Positions 12,112 through 23,822 of a DNA stretch of 64,000 nucleotides are shown one piece after another. Both the position numbers and the translations under genes were made by a program. The DNA is from Margaritifera margaritifera (lineage: Eukaryota > Mollusca > Bivalvia > Unionida > Margaritiferidae). Under the pieces are notes generated by a model. The model worked only from the letters and a program-made list of their open reading frames with translations, was not told the origin of the DNA and ran no database searches. The first letter of the stretch is position 1, and each line of letters starts with the position of its first letter. Location: positions 8,240,001 through 8,304,000 of the forward strand of contig JAQPZY010001675.1 of NCBI GenBank assembly GCA_029931535.1, written 5' to 3'.

Positions 12112-12529
12112 GTCATATATGCATTCACTAAAAACAACAAGTCTTAATCGAGTTCTTTTATTTTTTATTGTACATATAATTTCATAATGAGGTTACTGTA
12201 AGAATGCAGTTGCTGTAAGAATACAAGTTGCACTTATTTTTTGACAACAGGGGTTCATATCACTGCGTACAATGTACCAATAAATAATACCTATAAATAA
12301 TACATGTACAGACCATCTTAATCATTATCCCAATTAATCTGGAATAGCTTAGTGATACCATTAATATTCATGAAACCGGAAGTTACTAGCGAAAGTGACG
12401 AAGCCAAGGTGTTGATCTGGGTTCGTCTTATACTCTGCATCGACTTATATACGGATGAAGGATTGAAAATTGACGAAATTAGCAAATTCGACTTATACTC
12501 CGCATCGACTTATAGGCCGGCAAATATGG
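10762..12529. mobile_element. 1.77-kb DNA transposon nested in the LINE
   Basis: The left end is TA|CCGTATTTGCCGGCCTATAAGT and the right end inverted is TA|CCATATTTGCCGGCCTATAAGT, near-identical 22-bp TIRs flanked by TA (10760-10761 and 12530-12531). Subterminal repeats of the type gtcttatactccgcatcgac occur at both ends. The interior holds no transposase; it carries (TC)n tracts at about 11999-12020 and 12071-12094 followed by (CA)n. The TIR start and TA duplication fit a pogo/Tigger or other Tc1/mariner-type family (inference). Joining the flanks at one TA restores in-frame LINE codons across the junction, so insertion was clean and later than the LINE. Confidence 0.85.
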
Positions 12530-12531
12530 TA

Positions 12532-12944
12532 ATCCATAGAATAATTGTTACAAAAAAAAATGTGAAAAGAATTAACATATTAGACGACAACAAATGTACT
12601 TTCTGTAAGAGTGATAACGAAAGTATTGAACATCTTTTATATGATTGCAATATTACTTCACAGTTTTTGTACCATTTTATTTTGCACCTTCTTGCTCAAA
12701 TATTGTACATTTGTCCAAAAAAGAAATATTTTTAGGAAGTGAACAACTGGACAGTTTGTGTAATTTCTTGCTTATTTTGGCAAAATATTGTATTTACACT
12801 TGCAGATTCAATATCCAAAATACTTCCATTTATGCTTTTAAGCAAATAGTTGAAATGCATAAGAACATTGAAAAATACACTGCTACGTTAAATAAAAAAG
12901 AGGACCAATTTCTTCAAAAATGGACCTCAGTAATGAATATGTAA
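12532..12944 (+). pseudogene. LINE ORF2 C-terminal remnant with CCHC knuckle
   Basis: Continues ORF2 after the nested transposon. It begins IHRIIVT and then carries CTFCKSDNESIEHLLYDC, spacing C-x2-C-x8-H-x4-C, the C-terminal knuckle typical of L1/Tx1 LINEs. A frameshift around 12650-12720 moves the reading into another frame, which ends at a TAA at 12942-12944 after a Lys/Gln-rich tail. The A-rich 3' end follows by about 13300. Confidence 0.8.
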
Positions 12945-13329
12945 CTTGTGTAAGAATCCTTTCTCTTCTTGCATTTCATTATATTTATTCTGGTCTGATT
13001 TGATGGTAAACAGGAACAAAATATTGTACTATCACAAAGTCTATGTCACCTAGATGCTGTATACTTGTGTTCATCTATTAAAAGTGTGTATCTAAAGAGA
13101 TTATGTACTATATGCATGTGTGCATGTACATGTGTGTGTGTATGTTTTCTTTTCTTTTTCTGTACATTATATTTATTATCCCTAGATTATCTGATAACCA
13201 GAAATGTTTGATTGTAAGGTGACCTTGGGATGGTTCCCTGACCCAGTGGTCAACCTATTACGGGATAATAAAAAAAAATTATAAAAAATTTAAAAAATGA
13301 TGGGTGGAGAAACAAAAAAAAAAAAAAAA

Positions 13330-13545
13330 AAAACAGCCAAAGAAAACCTGCAGTTTGAACTTTCTTGCATGCTGAGCGTGGTTGTTTTGCCATTGCCACA
13401 TTCTAATGCCGATACAGAGAAGACATTCTCCATTCTTTGCAAAAATAAAATGATTCAAGAGGAAATCTGGACCAGAAAACTATTGAGAGTCTGTTAAGTG
13501 TGAAATTTAATAATCACAATTAATGTTATCACTAATCACCAGTTG
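13330..13545 (+). pseudogene. hAT-family transposase C-terminal remnant
   Basis: Residues CMLSVVVLPLPHSNADTEKT, followed by FSILCKNK, match the hAT C-terminal dimerisation domain consensus (LPHSNA-x-E-x-x-FS-x-x-x-K-x-K). A one-base shift near 13480 brings in ESLLSVKFNN, the usual continuation (SLLSVK). The 5' part of the transposase is absent. The fragment follows a run of about 20 A that begins at 13313. It is dead and short. Confidence 0.65.
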
Positions 13546-13841
13546 GTGATCTTGTGAAGGAAACTAAAAATGCTTGTGAATCTTATTTCTGAAAAATCTT
13601 GGCAGTGAACTCAGAGATATACACCTCTTCCTTCTTCAATGAATTGTCATTCACTGACTCGTATTAATTAATCACAATGGCTCAAGAAGTATATTTTCTT
13701 TCCTGTCTCAGTCTCAGAAATGACCTGCCAGTGATGATCATTCTGACCCTCAGACTCCCAAAAAAATGGAAAGTTAGTAACAATTGTGAGGAGGAGAATA
13801 AATCTCCTAAAGTTGTATGAAATCTTAAGCATCAGTTTCCT

Positions 13842-14048
13842 GCATGAATAATGAACAATCCCAGTAACAAGATCATGACTCAAAAACAAATGACTTTTGA
13901 GATTTCAGTTTTGACTCTTGAGATTTTTAAATCTATTGAGAACCATGGGTCAGCTGTAAATTCTTTATTAACAGTGAAATTTATTGATGGCACAAGTGTA
14001 TGTAAGCAGATTTTTCATCTGACAATAAAGCATAAAGTCAGATTGTAG
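13842..14048 (+). pseudogene. Possible second hAT C-terminal fragment
   Basis: An open stretch ending in HGSAVNSLLTVKF and then a Cys/Lys-rich tail resembles the very end of hAT transposases (SLLTVKF is a common terminal block). The match is short, and the preceding residues do not align to anything I recognise. It lies 300 bp after the better hAT remnant and could be its duplicated or displaced tail. Confidence 0.3.
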
Positions 14049-14335
14049 AGTTGGTTAATTTTGTAACTTAGAAAACTGCAGTTACCGTTAATTATTGTGT
14101 TATGCACACAAATTCATAACTGGGTTTGTCACCTGGTGATCGATGCCTAATAGAAGCAAATTCAACACGAGTGAAAATAGCTCAAATTACTGAATGTAAT
14201 GAGTGTTCAGTAAAGAGGATTAAAATCAACTTATTTCTTTATTACACATGTCTCGAAAACAAAAAGTGTAAAATCTGAGGCACTCTGCCACTATAATTAA
14301 CCTATTTATTACTATGTTCAACACCTTAACTTGCA

Positions 14336-14745
14336 TTTGTAATTATTATCAAAATTCTCTTCTTACCATATCAAATCATTACAAAATCCTCTTCTTCCCA
14401 TATCAAATCATTACCAAATTCTCTTTGTACCATATCAAATCATTACCAAATTCTCTTCTAACCATATCAAATCATTACCAAATTCTCTTCTTACGATATC
14501 AAATCATTACCAAAGTCTCTTCTTCCCATATCCAATCATTACAAAATTCTCTTCTTACCATATCAAATCACAACAAAATTCTTTTCTTCCCATAGCATGT
14601 AATTACAAAATTCTCTTCTTACCATATCAAATCACAACAAAATTCTTTTCTTCCCATAGCATGTAATTAAAAAATTATCTTCTTACCATAGCATGTAATT
14701 ACAAACTTATCTTCTTACCATATCAAACCATTACCAAAGTCCATC
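14336..14745. repeat. 32-bp minisatellite, ~13 units
   Basis: The unit is 'ttaccaaattctcttcttac' plus 'catatcaaatca', with variants such as 'catagcatgtaa'. Units toward the right end carry the 'catgtaattacaaa' variant. Pyrimidine-rich; the open frame across it is a by-product of the repeat. Confidence 0.9.
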
Positions 14746-15146
14746 AACTCATTACGGAAAGACTACTTTATAACTTCCAGGATCACTGTAACAAACGTTA
14801 GATCAAAGTTACTGGGTTCTATCATTTTAAGTTGTAAATGGTTTTCAACTCTAAGAAGATGGTGGTTTTCCAAAAGAGAAACAATAGACAGTGATGGATT
14901 ACATCATGTAAGAATTCAGAGTACCTTTTTCCTCCATGTTGTGAATGTTCGTGGGCATCCTTCACAGACAGAGTTGTCATTCTCAGTGGTGAATGTTGGT
15001 CTGTTGACACACATGAGTATTCGGACTATACAAGCTCCCATGGTTACTAAAATCACAGATATCTGAAAGAATAATCTCATACAATGCAACAGTCATTTAT
15101 AATGGGTACCATATATACTTGCTTTTAACTAGAGTCCAACAAAAAA

Positions 15147-15290
15147 TGCACTGACCCAGATCTGCAGTCGCATACTCTGCCATCAGATCTGGGTCTATGC
15201 AGTTTGTTAGGAGTAATCAGTGGAACAAACAACGTAGACCCTGACCTGCTGGTGCATTATGCAATGGCAAATCAGTGTCTATGTTGTTGC
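15147..15290. repeat. Two short palindromes of the 'catagacccagatctgc' family
   Basis: Copy 1 (about 15147-15208) has tgacccagatctg as left arm and cagatctgggtctatgc as right arm around a loop of about 20 bases. Copy 2 (about 15223-15290) reads aacaacgtagaccctgacct and later atcagtgtctatgttgttg. Related copies lie at 37281-37341, 38206-38264, 52349-52413, 52859-52920 and 56375-56417. Confidence 0.7.
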
Positions 15291-15575
15291 AGTTGGATTT
15301 GAGTTACACGTGAGATAATATGGTAATCCTTTTGCCAATACCTGTGATATCTTAAAAAATAATAATTTTTTTTAAAAACTCAGAATTTTGGGAAATCTTA
15401 CTGTTCCACTCTCAGTTTAATTTCTCACAGAATAACATTTGTATACTACATCTTTTACTCAAAATTGTATTGTATTGTAAATAATGAATGATTAGCTGTA
15501 TGTAAATCAAAGATTAAATCTAATGACCATGCCTTGCATGGTTTGTCAAAACAAGTTACAGTTCAAGTACTGCTT

Positions 15576-16010
15576 AAGGAACCCATGGAGCCACACCAGC
15601 TCAGTGGTTAGAATGCCAGACTCTTAAGGAACCCATGGAGCCACACCAGCTCAGTGGTTAGAATGCCAGACTATTAAGGAACCCATGGAGCCACACCAGC
15701 TCTGTGGTTAGAATGCCAGACTCTTAAGGAACCCATGGAGCCACACCAGCTCTGTGGTTAGAATGCCAGACTCTTAAGGAACCCATGGAGCAACACCAGC
15801 TCAGTTGTTAGAATGCCAGACTCTTAACGAACCCATGGAGATACAGCAGCTCTGTGGTTAGCATGCCAGACTCATGACTAGAAAGATGAGAGTACAATTC
15901 ATGTGAGGCCAGGCCAGGTCACCATTATGTGTCTTTGGGCAAGGAATTTTACTCCGCCTTGGCATTGATATAATCTTTCACATGCTGAAATGCCATTAAC
16001 AACAAAACAA
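15576..16010 (+). mobile_element. tRNA-derived SINE with its 5' module tandemly amplified (50 bp)
   Basis: Six units start at 15576, 15626, 15676, 15726, 15776 and 15826. Each contains agctcagtggttagaatgcc, a good Pol III box A / tRNA D-arm match. Only the last unit continues into a full SINE body: a degenerate box B (gagtacaattc), then tgtctttgggcaaggaattt, a motif typical of animal SINE bodies, ending in an A-rich tail near 16000. So only the promoter-proximal module was multiplied. It is non-coding. Confidence 0.75.
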
Positions 16011-16619
16011 AATGAGGAACCTGTAGTTAAATTATTAATGGCATAAAAATCATTAAAAATATTATTTTGTGCTTACTAAGTGTAATCTGTAACTCGTTAA
16101 TAAAAGAACTAAAATAAAATCAACTCACTGAATTTCTAATCAATGGAATGGTAAACCTTGGATGAAAGAATCATAACAAGAAAATGCTCAAACCTCAAAG
16201 AATATTTAGCCATATGTTTCCAAAATGGAGTCTTCACACAGATTAATCAAATTCCATTTCTCCAAAAGATATTCCTGAATTTTTAATCAAAAAGTCCAAG
16301 AAAGCTATATATTGTTCACCTGGCACACATTGGTCTAAAAGCCAATTGTAGTAATAGAGCAGGTGCCTTGGGTTGAAAGACACGAATGTCATAATAATTT
16401 CCATAAATATGGTAGAAACTGTTGGTATTTGATATGTTAATTGTGTTTCTACTTTGAGCAACTTCAGCTTGACTTGATGGTATATTAGCATTGATCATTT
16501 GCATGAATGTGAAAGGTGTTGACATGCTAGTATCGTACCAATCTCATCTGGTCTAATATGGCATGGCAGTTTTGGACAGAAAGTCATTCTATGATAGTTA
16601 TATATATGTTAGATGAAGA

Positions 16620-19260
16620 TAAGTTTCATTTGTAAGTTTTACACCCAGTTGCTATGGAAGCCATGCTTAAGCAAGATTGGCTCTGGCATTCTAGCAAAGA
16701 AAAAAAAAATTGATTTTCCATCTGGTTGCTAAGAAAGTCACACCATTGCAGGGGTAGCAAAATCCATTACTCAGGACCCTGGGGCAACCAAAAATTAAAA
16801 CTGGGCAATAATTTTTTCCAATGTGAAAGCCCAGTCAGGCAACCCCCAAAAACTATTATAAAATGATCATGTTAAGAATTAGAATGGAATTTTATATTTT
16901 TTCCAACAACAAACATTTGATCATTAAATTGTCCCTATGGGTACCTTTAGCAAAGCCCCAAATCATCTTATGGTTACCATATTTGAACTTTTAAAAAAGA
17001 GGACACTCCAGAGAGTGGGTCTATCTGTATCAGTATCTACCAACTCACATTGTATTAATGTGTTAAATATAGTATATATATCAAATTAATCCATCATGTG
17101 CATATACAACGAGTAAAAGTGAATATACAACGTGAGTATATATTATATAATATACTGTGACCTGTGTACTACATGTCATCCTTTCCTTTCCCCAGTACTT
17201 CTTCAGTTATATATTAATTGGAAAAAAATGCATGTAGGTTCTTTCCTTGTATGTATTTCTCTGAGATATTAACTAATGTAAAAATATTGAACATTATGTT
17301 TGATAAAGCATGAGCAGGGCACAATTCCGGACATTTTTAGATATTTAAAAAACCTGGCCTGATGGAGATTCAAGAACTGAAAAGGAGGGTATGTCAAGGA
17401 GAAAGAGGACGTATGGTAGCCCTAATCATCTCCATATAATTCCAGAGTTCAGTTGGGGTGATTTCTATTGGTAAGAAGCCACACTAATCCACATGTGTTG
17501 GCTACTCATTATTTGATCAAGTAATGACAGTTCACACTACTAGCCCCACAGGGTGAACCTTTTAAAAAAACAAGATTAGCGAATCTAGTAATACAAATTC
17601 CCATTGGTAAGTGGAAGAAATGGGCACATGCTGAAAAGCATGTGACAGTTTTTTTCTATTGGCATTGACTGAACATTATTCAATTACAATTGGCTCAGCT
17701 GTTCTGGAGAAGCTGAAAATAAGTTAATCATATGGCTGTTATAGAAGTTGAACTGTTGCTAGGGGTGCCACTCCTGACACAATTTTGATAAAGCATATAA
17801 TAATAAACATTCCTACTAAGTCTGATTAAAACTGGCTCAGCAGTTCTGAAGAAGAAGTCAAAAATATATTTTCTATATGGTTGCTATGGAAGCCACCCCA
17901 TTACTTGAGGGAACCACCACAGAAGAAATGTTGATAGAGGAAGTCCTAACATACACTCCTATCAAGCTTGATTGAAACTGGCTCATCTGTTCTAGAGAAG
18001 TCAAACAAGTTTTCTAAATGGTTTCTCTGGAAGCCACACCATTGCTAGTGAAGCCACCCTAACATAATTCTGACTAAGCATGTCCTAAAAGACATTCCTA
18101 CCAATGTTTTTTTTTTTTTAAACTGGCTCAGCCATTTAGGAGAAACTGAAAACAGGACTTCCATATGGTTGCTATGGAAGCCACACCATTGCTAGGGGAG
18201 TCACCCTGAACATAATTTTAATAAAGCATGTTATAAAAAACATTCCTGCAAAGTTTGATGATAATTTGCTCACCCATTCAAGAGTAGATGAAAATGGGTT
18301 TTCCACATGGATGCTAATTCAGCCACACTAAAGCTAGGGAAGCCTCCCCAAACAAAATTTTGGTAGAATATGTCCTAAGAAACAATCAAAAAAATACAGG
18401 TAAGAAAGAAGAATGAAATAAGTGGAAATATGCTTGGGACTTTGGGGGGGGGGGGGGGTAAAACAGGTTGGCTCCTCTAGCAATGGTGTGACAGGAATTT
18501 TAACAAAGTCCAAAATCCGACTTTTACAGAGATTTATTTAACATTCCCACCTCTCACTCCATAATATTCAAGATCATTGCAGAAAATGCACAAAACTTTC
18601 CCTGGAATATTCCTTTTTTGAATGCATTCAGAGAGGGCACTGTAACATTTTAGAGTCTTCCCAGCAATTGTAACACTTTGCTCCAACCAGTCAATATAAA
18701 CTTATTTTTAACATCCTTTTCTATTTTTTTCAACTGAAAAGTGTCCTTCCTGTTAAGTATTTTATCTAGTCATAATCAATCCACATTCAAGTCACAATTT
18801 ACTCCGTAAGGACGTTTTCACAAACAATGTCATGTCACATTAAATACATTCAACAGTCAATTCTATAGGTCAATATAGGGATATTATCAAATCAAATAAG
18901 TGCTTTGAAAAGAAAAACAGCTATTATTAAGGCTGATTCAATTAGACCATTCCTAGTGCTTCAACCAATGAAAGAAAGTTATACATTTTTTCTTAGTGAA
19001 CTTAGTCAACACAGGTCTAGGTTTTAATCTGGTAATTTATGACAATACTCCTTATGTATCCTCCAGCCAATTATCACCTCAAATTTACACCAATCTCAGA
19101 AGTTATCTATTTCAAACAGAGAAAACCAAAATTCCACTAAAAAGTGGAACTCTTTCATGACTGAATCATAGAAAGTTTGGTGAAAATTGGCTTCAATGTT
19201 CTGGAGAAGAAGTTGAAAATAGGTTTTCCATTTTGGTTGCTATGGAAGCCATACCACTGC
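16620..19260. repeat. Dispersed repeat with ~145-bp units
   Basis: The core 'gttgctatggaagccacacc' + 'attgctaggggagccaccc' + 'ttctggagaagaagttgaaa' recurs near 16650, 16726, 17732, 17880, 18023, 18169, 18311 and 19238. The best-preserved run (17732-18311) steps by 148, 143, 146 and 142 bp. A MITE (16971-17424) and unrelated sequence interrupt it. A 13-15-base G run sits near 18444-18458. No coding potential. A minus-strand frame at 19193-19408 is only a reading of this repeat. Confidence 0.7.
16971..17424. mobile_element. ~450-bp MITE, 'ggttaccatatttg' type
   Basis: The left end is atggttaccatatttgaact + tttaaaaaagaggaca. The right end contains 'ccggacatttttagatattt' and 'aaagaggacgtatggtagcc' + cta, so the termini are imperfect inverted repeats (GGTTACCATA / GGCTACCATA). 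I recognise the internal 'aaaagaggac ... cggacatttttaga' style from MITEs of several animal genomes. Superfamily assignment would be a guess. Confidence 0.6.
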
Positions 19261-19399
19261 TAAAAGAGCCTCCCTGAAAACAATTTTTATGGAACATGTC
19301 CAGAGATACATTCCTACCATGTCTGATCCAAACTGGCTGAGCAATTATTGAGAAAAAGCCCAAAACAGCAATTATGATAATAGACAACTCTTGCTGGAC

Positions 19400-20500
19400 A
19401 CATGGCATAGCATAAGCTCATTTGGCCAAGTGAAATAAAACTCTTAGTGAGCTGGCTGTGAGGTTCTTAGAGGGACACATCCAATTCAAAACAATTGGCA
19501 TGAATTCAACTTCAACCTCTCAACCAACCTCCCTGTAGAAATATCACAGGTACCATAGTTTACTTAATAAATACACCTGCATCAATAAATGTTTCCCCCT
19601 CCTTATGGGTAAAAAATATAAGTTCCTAACTCTGACTTGGATACTTGCATGTCTAATATAGGAATTAAATGAAGAAAATTAAATTTACATGCCCCAAGTG
19701 ACCAATTTTACACACATGATATCCACATAAAGAAGAATTCATAAAACAAAACATGACCAAGCCACTTGGCCCCTTAAAATTCTAAAAAAATTCACATATA
19801 TTTTGGTAGAAAAATTACATCAGTACATACTGTGTTTAGTGCCCTGGATCTGGGTGATGTTTTTTTTTTGTTGTCTCAAATGGACCACATCAGCTGAGAG
19901 CTGTGAAGTACCTAAATATCATTCAGAACAAAATACTTAAGCTGTTTTGATCCTAAAATAGTATATCTTCCACCATTATTTTCACATGCCAGATGCAACT
20001 GTTATGTGGCAGAATACAGAATGTTTATAGACAGAAACTGTCAGTAGCACTAAGAACCCAATTATTGAAAAAAGTGGCAGACAACTTATGCAACAATTGC
20101 CTGCTGAAACATATGGGATTTTGTGGGGCCAAATTGTGTTTTTCCCCAATAGCATTATTTACTACCTGATATACAAGAACCAGGGTTAATTATAAGCTGC
20201 ACCCTTGTCTCCAATGTTTCATCATTATCACAAGAAAGTCCCCTCTATGGTGCCCATAGAGTGCATAAAAAATGCCCAAGAAAATAAAGATAAAAAAAAT
20301 TATGGATGATGTTCAACTGAATTGAGTACTTCCCAAGCTTACTGAATAGAGTGTGCTCATTGCCAACAAAGCCTAAGATCATCAATTTCATTGGCTGACA
20401 CAAATGTCTTACTGATTTTTATTAGCTTAGGCAGCAAGAGAACATGACCATGACCATTGATAGAAAATGTAAAGAAGACGTAATCTTTAGCATAACACTG
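19400..20500. other. No gene recognised
   Basis: AT-rich sequence. I see no splice-flanked coding segment, no clear repeat periodicity and no RNA gene. Confidence 0.4.
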
Positions 20501-20507
20501 CTGCATT

Positions 20508-21082
20508 TATTTCCACAGTAGTGTACAGAGAGGTGAAAATTTAGACTCAAATGTTCAAAATAAATTCTTGAAGGTAATGGTAACTCGAGCATGAGGAATT
20601 CAAATCAAAGTATGAACGGCTCATGACAGGAGAGGCTGAAAATTACCACAGGTGCTTGAGTCATAGATTTATTAATTTCTGCGATAAATATTCACTTTTC
20701 CTGCCTGTATAGTATACTTTGAATCAGTCATTGTTGAGTCCGATTACTGCATGGTTTACAATTTCCTCATCAACTAAAATAACCATGATCTGAACAGTGA
20801 ACATGGTTATTTAACGGACAAGGAAATTTTATAAAACCGTGTTGTAGTCTGAATCTACAATGATTGATTTGAAGCATATTATGCTGAAAATGTGAATATT
20901 TATTGGAGAAAGTAATAAATCCATGATGCAAGTGCCAGTGATCATTATCAGCCTCTCCTGTCACAAGCCTTCCATACTGGGGTTTGAATTTCTCATGCTC
21001 GAGTAACCATTCTATTCTGGAATTTATTTTGGATACTTTTCAGTCTACATTTTTTCCTCTCTGTACACTACTATGGAAATAT
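20508..21082. repeat. 575-bp near-perfect foldback (long palindrome)
   Basis: Left arm 'ttccacagtagtgtacagag', 'actcgagcatgaggaattca', 'catgacaggagaggctga' and 'tttattaatttctgcgataa' reappears inverted in the right arm ('tcagcctctcctgtcacaag', 'tttctcatgctcgagtaacc', 'ctctgtacactactatggaa'). The arms are about 280 bp and the centre lies near 20790-20810. A partial copy occurs at 2440-2830. No transposase is visible. A transcript would form a long double-stranded hairpin. Confidence 0.85.
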
Positions 21083-22434
21083 ATGATATATGATAATGAT
21101 ATGTGTTAGAATTTCTTTAATAAACAAGATACGGGTAAGCTTATTTGCAACCCCTGTTTTTATCTAAATTACACCACTTTTTGGCCAGGTAGGACTACCT
21201 GATACATTCTAGAATGAACACTGTAAGACCCCATATTCTCCAAACTTTCCAAGCATTAGGTTCAACTCAAGTCCAAAACCCAAAATTATGATATGGTATT
21301 GATGGATCTATGTCACTGAAATTTTGCTGCAAAAGAAAATAAACAGATACTAGGAAAATTCTAAAAATTCAAAGATTCTGACAATATTCTTTGTGACATT
21401 GCATTTCGAAACGCAGTGTAACTAATATCGGAAAAAAAGTGGCAGAGAAAAACTTGTTGATCTAATTCGATTTATGAAAATGTTGATTTAAAACAAGAAT
21501 AACACAATTACAAATACCCTACAGCATATACATAAAATGAAATCTACTAAAATAAAAACTTTTGACTGTACAATTTATGTGCCAAAAAGTCAAGTTTCGT
21601 GTCTATATCTGAGACTTTGCCAATGATCTACAAGATATAGAAACGCCCTTCTTTAATTTCAAACAGAATGTAAAAAAAACAAAACAAACAACTGATAGAA
21701 AAAGTAACGTAAAAAAAAAATTGTCATAAGAAAATATACCACTTAACTGACCTTTAAATAAAGCAAATACGCACAACTCTCACAGTAATTTAGCTATAAG
21801 CCGTTTATTTAGGATACAAAAGGAAAAATTTCACAGGTAAACTATGCCATATTGTCTCCAGCTTCAAATTTCCGGGTCGTCACTACTGTAAGGTCTACCT
21901 AAACACAGTCATGTGCGGTAATGGGGATGAAAAACAGTAATGTAAAAGATATTAAAAGTAATGGAGCAAGAAATTAAGCATTTTGTACTACAGTATTGAT
22001 TCTGCTAAATATATCCATGATGTCTGATAATCCTGCGTACCTAAGGATTGTATTTTGCCGTTGTCTTGTGTATTTAGTAAATTCTAATTGTTTGTTATTG
22101 TATTGAAAACATATACCTTCACTTTAAATAAACAAACCAATTGTTATATTTGTTACTGAAAATTTGCCAGAAACAAGCGTACCTCTCATGCTCTAGTATT
22201 TCAGTTTTGTAGTCTAGGCCTAATTTTGCACTGCTCTACTTTCATTTTCTGACTTCAGTTGTCAGCAGCAAATCAAAATTTCCCTTACTCATACAGACAT
22301 AGCAAGGTCATTATGTTTTCAAATTTCAAGTGTCCATTTTTTATTTATGCTGGATAACTAGTCTATAGTCTCAGCTGTAATTTGCACTCAAACAAAATCT
22401 AAGGTTTAAATTATCTCAAATCAAAGTGTAGTAT

Positions 22435-22527
22435 GGTTCCCTGCTGCGTATGCTCTTGCGTTGCACTCCGCTATACCAAGTCTTCGTATAGCGGAGTACA
22501 ATGCAGGAGCATAAAAAGTAAGGAACC
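22435..22527. repeat. 93-bp hairpin with ~42-bp arms
   Basis: ggttccctgctgcgtatgct begins the left arm and gtaaggaacc ends the right. The inner parts 'cactccgctatac' and 'gtatagcggagt' pair closely around an ~8-base apex. It lies in the left part of the TIR element. The size and shape are those of a miRNA-like or MITE-derived hairpin; no expression can be inferred. Confidence 0.75.
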
Positions 22528-23756
22528 AGACTAATAAAAGTGTCAGTGATTGACCTTGACCTCGCGTTTTCTAAAAATGGAATGGTCTATTTGAGTAAGA
22601 GGGGTTACAAAGTGGTAAAATGGCTCGCGCAAATGATTTTTGTTTTGCTGAAATGCTGAGCTTTTGTTTCAGCTGCATTTAAACAGAAGCGTATGATTTC
22701 ACAAATTCAAGGTACAACATTTCCATATCAAACTCGAATAAAATATCGATTTTTTTAAAACCCTAAATGCGTTGAAAATGCGTAACATCGGATGAGCAGG
22801 ATTACCCGACACGCAGAATTGGACGAAATGTGTGTGTGTGTATATATATATATTGAGGATGTGGTCGCCAAACAAAAATACAGATTGCTGTTCACTGTGA
22901 TAACACTTTTTTTTTTTTTTTTTTTAATGTTGTTTTGTGATTTCTTGGATATTATCAAAATGGTAAAAGGTAAAAGCAAGCAACAATTACCATGCGATCA
23001 CAGCAAGAACGATTGTAAACCAGACTGCAGACTGTCTTTTGTGAAGTATGTCTTTTTTTTATTTTTTATTTTTATTTTTTTTTACAGGATTATATAGTGT
23101 TATGGTTCTGTTTCATATTATATAAGAAAGAAAATAAGCATATTTATTTCAATGGTACTTGCTTCCTGAATATGCTTATCAAATGTGAAAAGGAAAGATC
23201 AAAGAAATCGGACCAGCAAGTGCTTAAACGTATATTAAATACATCAAACTGTTCATATCTCATTTCAATTTGGGACTGTCGGGAATCTTCATCTCATGAG
23301 AACTAGGCGCATCAATGTAGGCTGTGTATATTATACGCACAACTGAACTTCAATTGACGTTTGGTGTAAAAAAAAAAAAAAAACAGAAACTGAACGAGAA
23401 GCATTGTTCCGAAAATTTCTCACAGACAAGAGTAAACAAAAAGCACACAATACCTTTTACAAATGGTAAAGTCACTATATCAAAAACATCTTAGGGACGG
23501 AAAAAACCTCACCAGAGAGAAAGGATGAGAGCTGAGTCAAGTAAAAACGATAACAAAATGAAAATGACGGCCAGTGTTAGTGGTAACAAACCAATTCGCT
23601 ATTTTTTATTTTCATATTTACGTCCATACACGAAATTTCTAATATTCAGTGGTCCATAACTGTAATTTCATTTTTACATTACTGTGTTTCTTCACATTAA
23701 TGAAAATAACTATTTTAAATCATAAATTAGAAAATTAAATATAATGACTCTTAACT

Positions 23757-23822
23757 GGAGACATACATACATACATACATACATACATACATACATACAT
23801 ACATACATACATACATACATAC
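23757..23822. repeat. (CATA)n microsatellite
   Basis: About sixteen uninterrupted catac/ataca tetranucleotides inside the TIR element. The Tyr/Val/Cys/Met-rich minus-strand frame over it is meaningless. Confidence 0.97.

Larger units (their letters stand above)
6012..13300 (+). mobile_element. L1/Tx1-like LINE, nearly full length, decayed, with nested insertion
   Basis: Order: short 5' region, ORF1 (RNA-binding protein), a TCAT/ATTC-rich inter-ORF spacer at about 6830-7120, ORF2 with endonuclease, reverse transcriptase and a CCHC-type C-terminal knuckle, then a 3' UTR ending in an A-rich tail near 13270-13300. A DNA transposon (10762-12529) interrupts ORF2. Without it the LINE is about 5.5 kb. 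ORF1 is intact, but ORF2 has many stops and frameshifts, so the copy cannot retrotranspose on its own. The two-ORF layout and the 'HQGDPLAPYLF' RT motif place it with the L1/Tx1 group rather than the CR1/Jockey group. The exact 5' end is uncertain. Confidence 0.85.
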
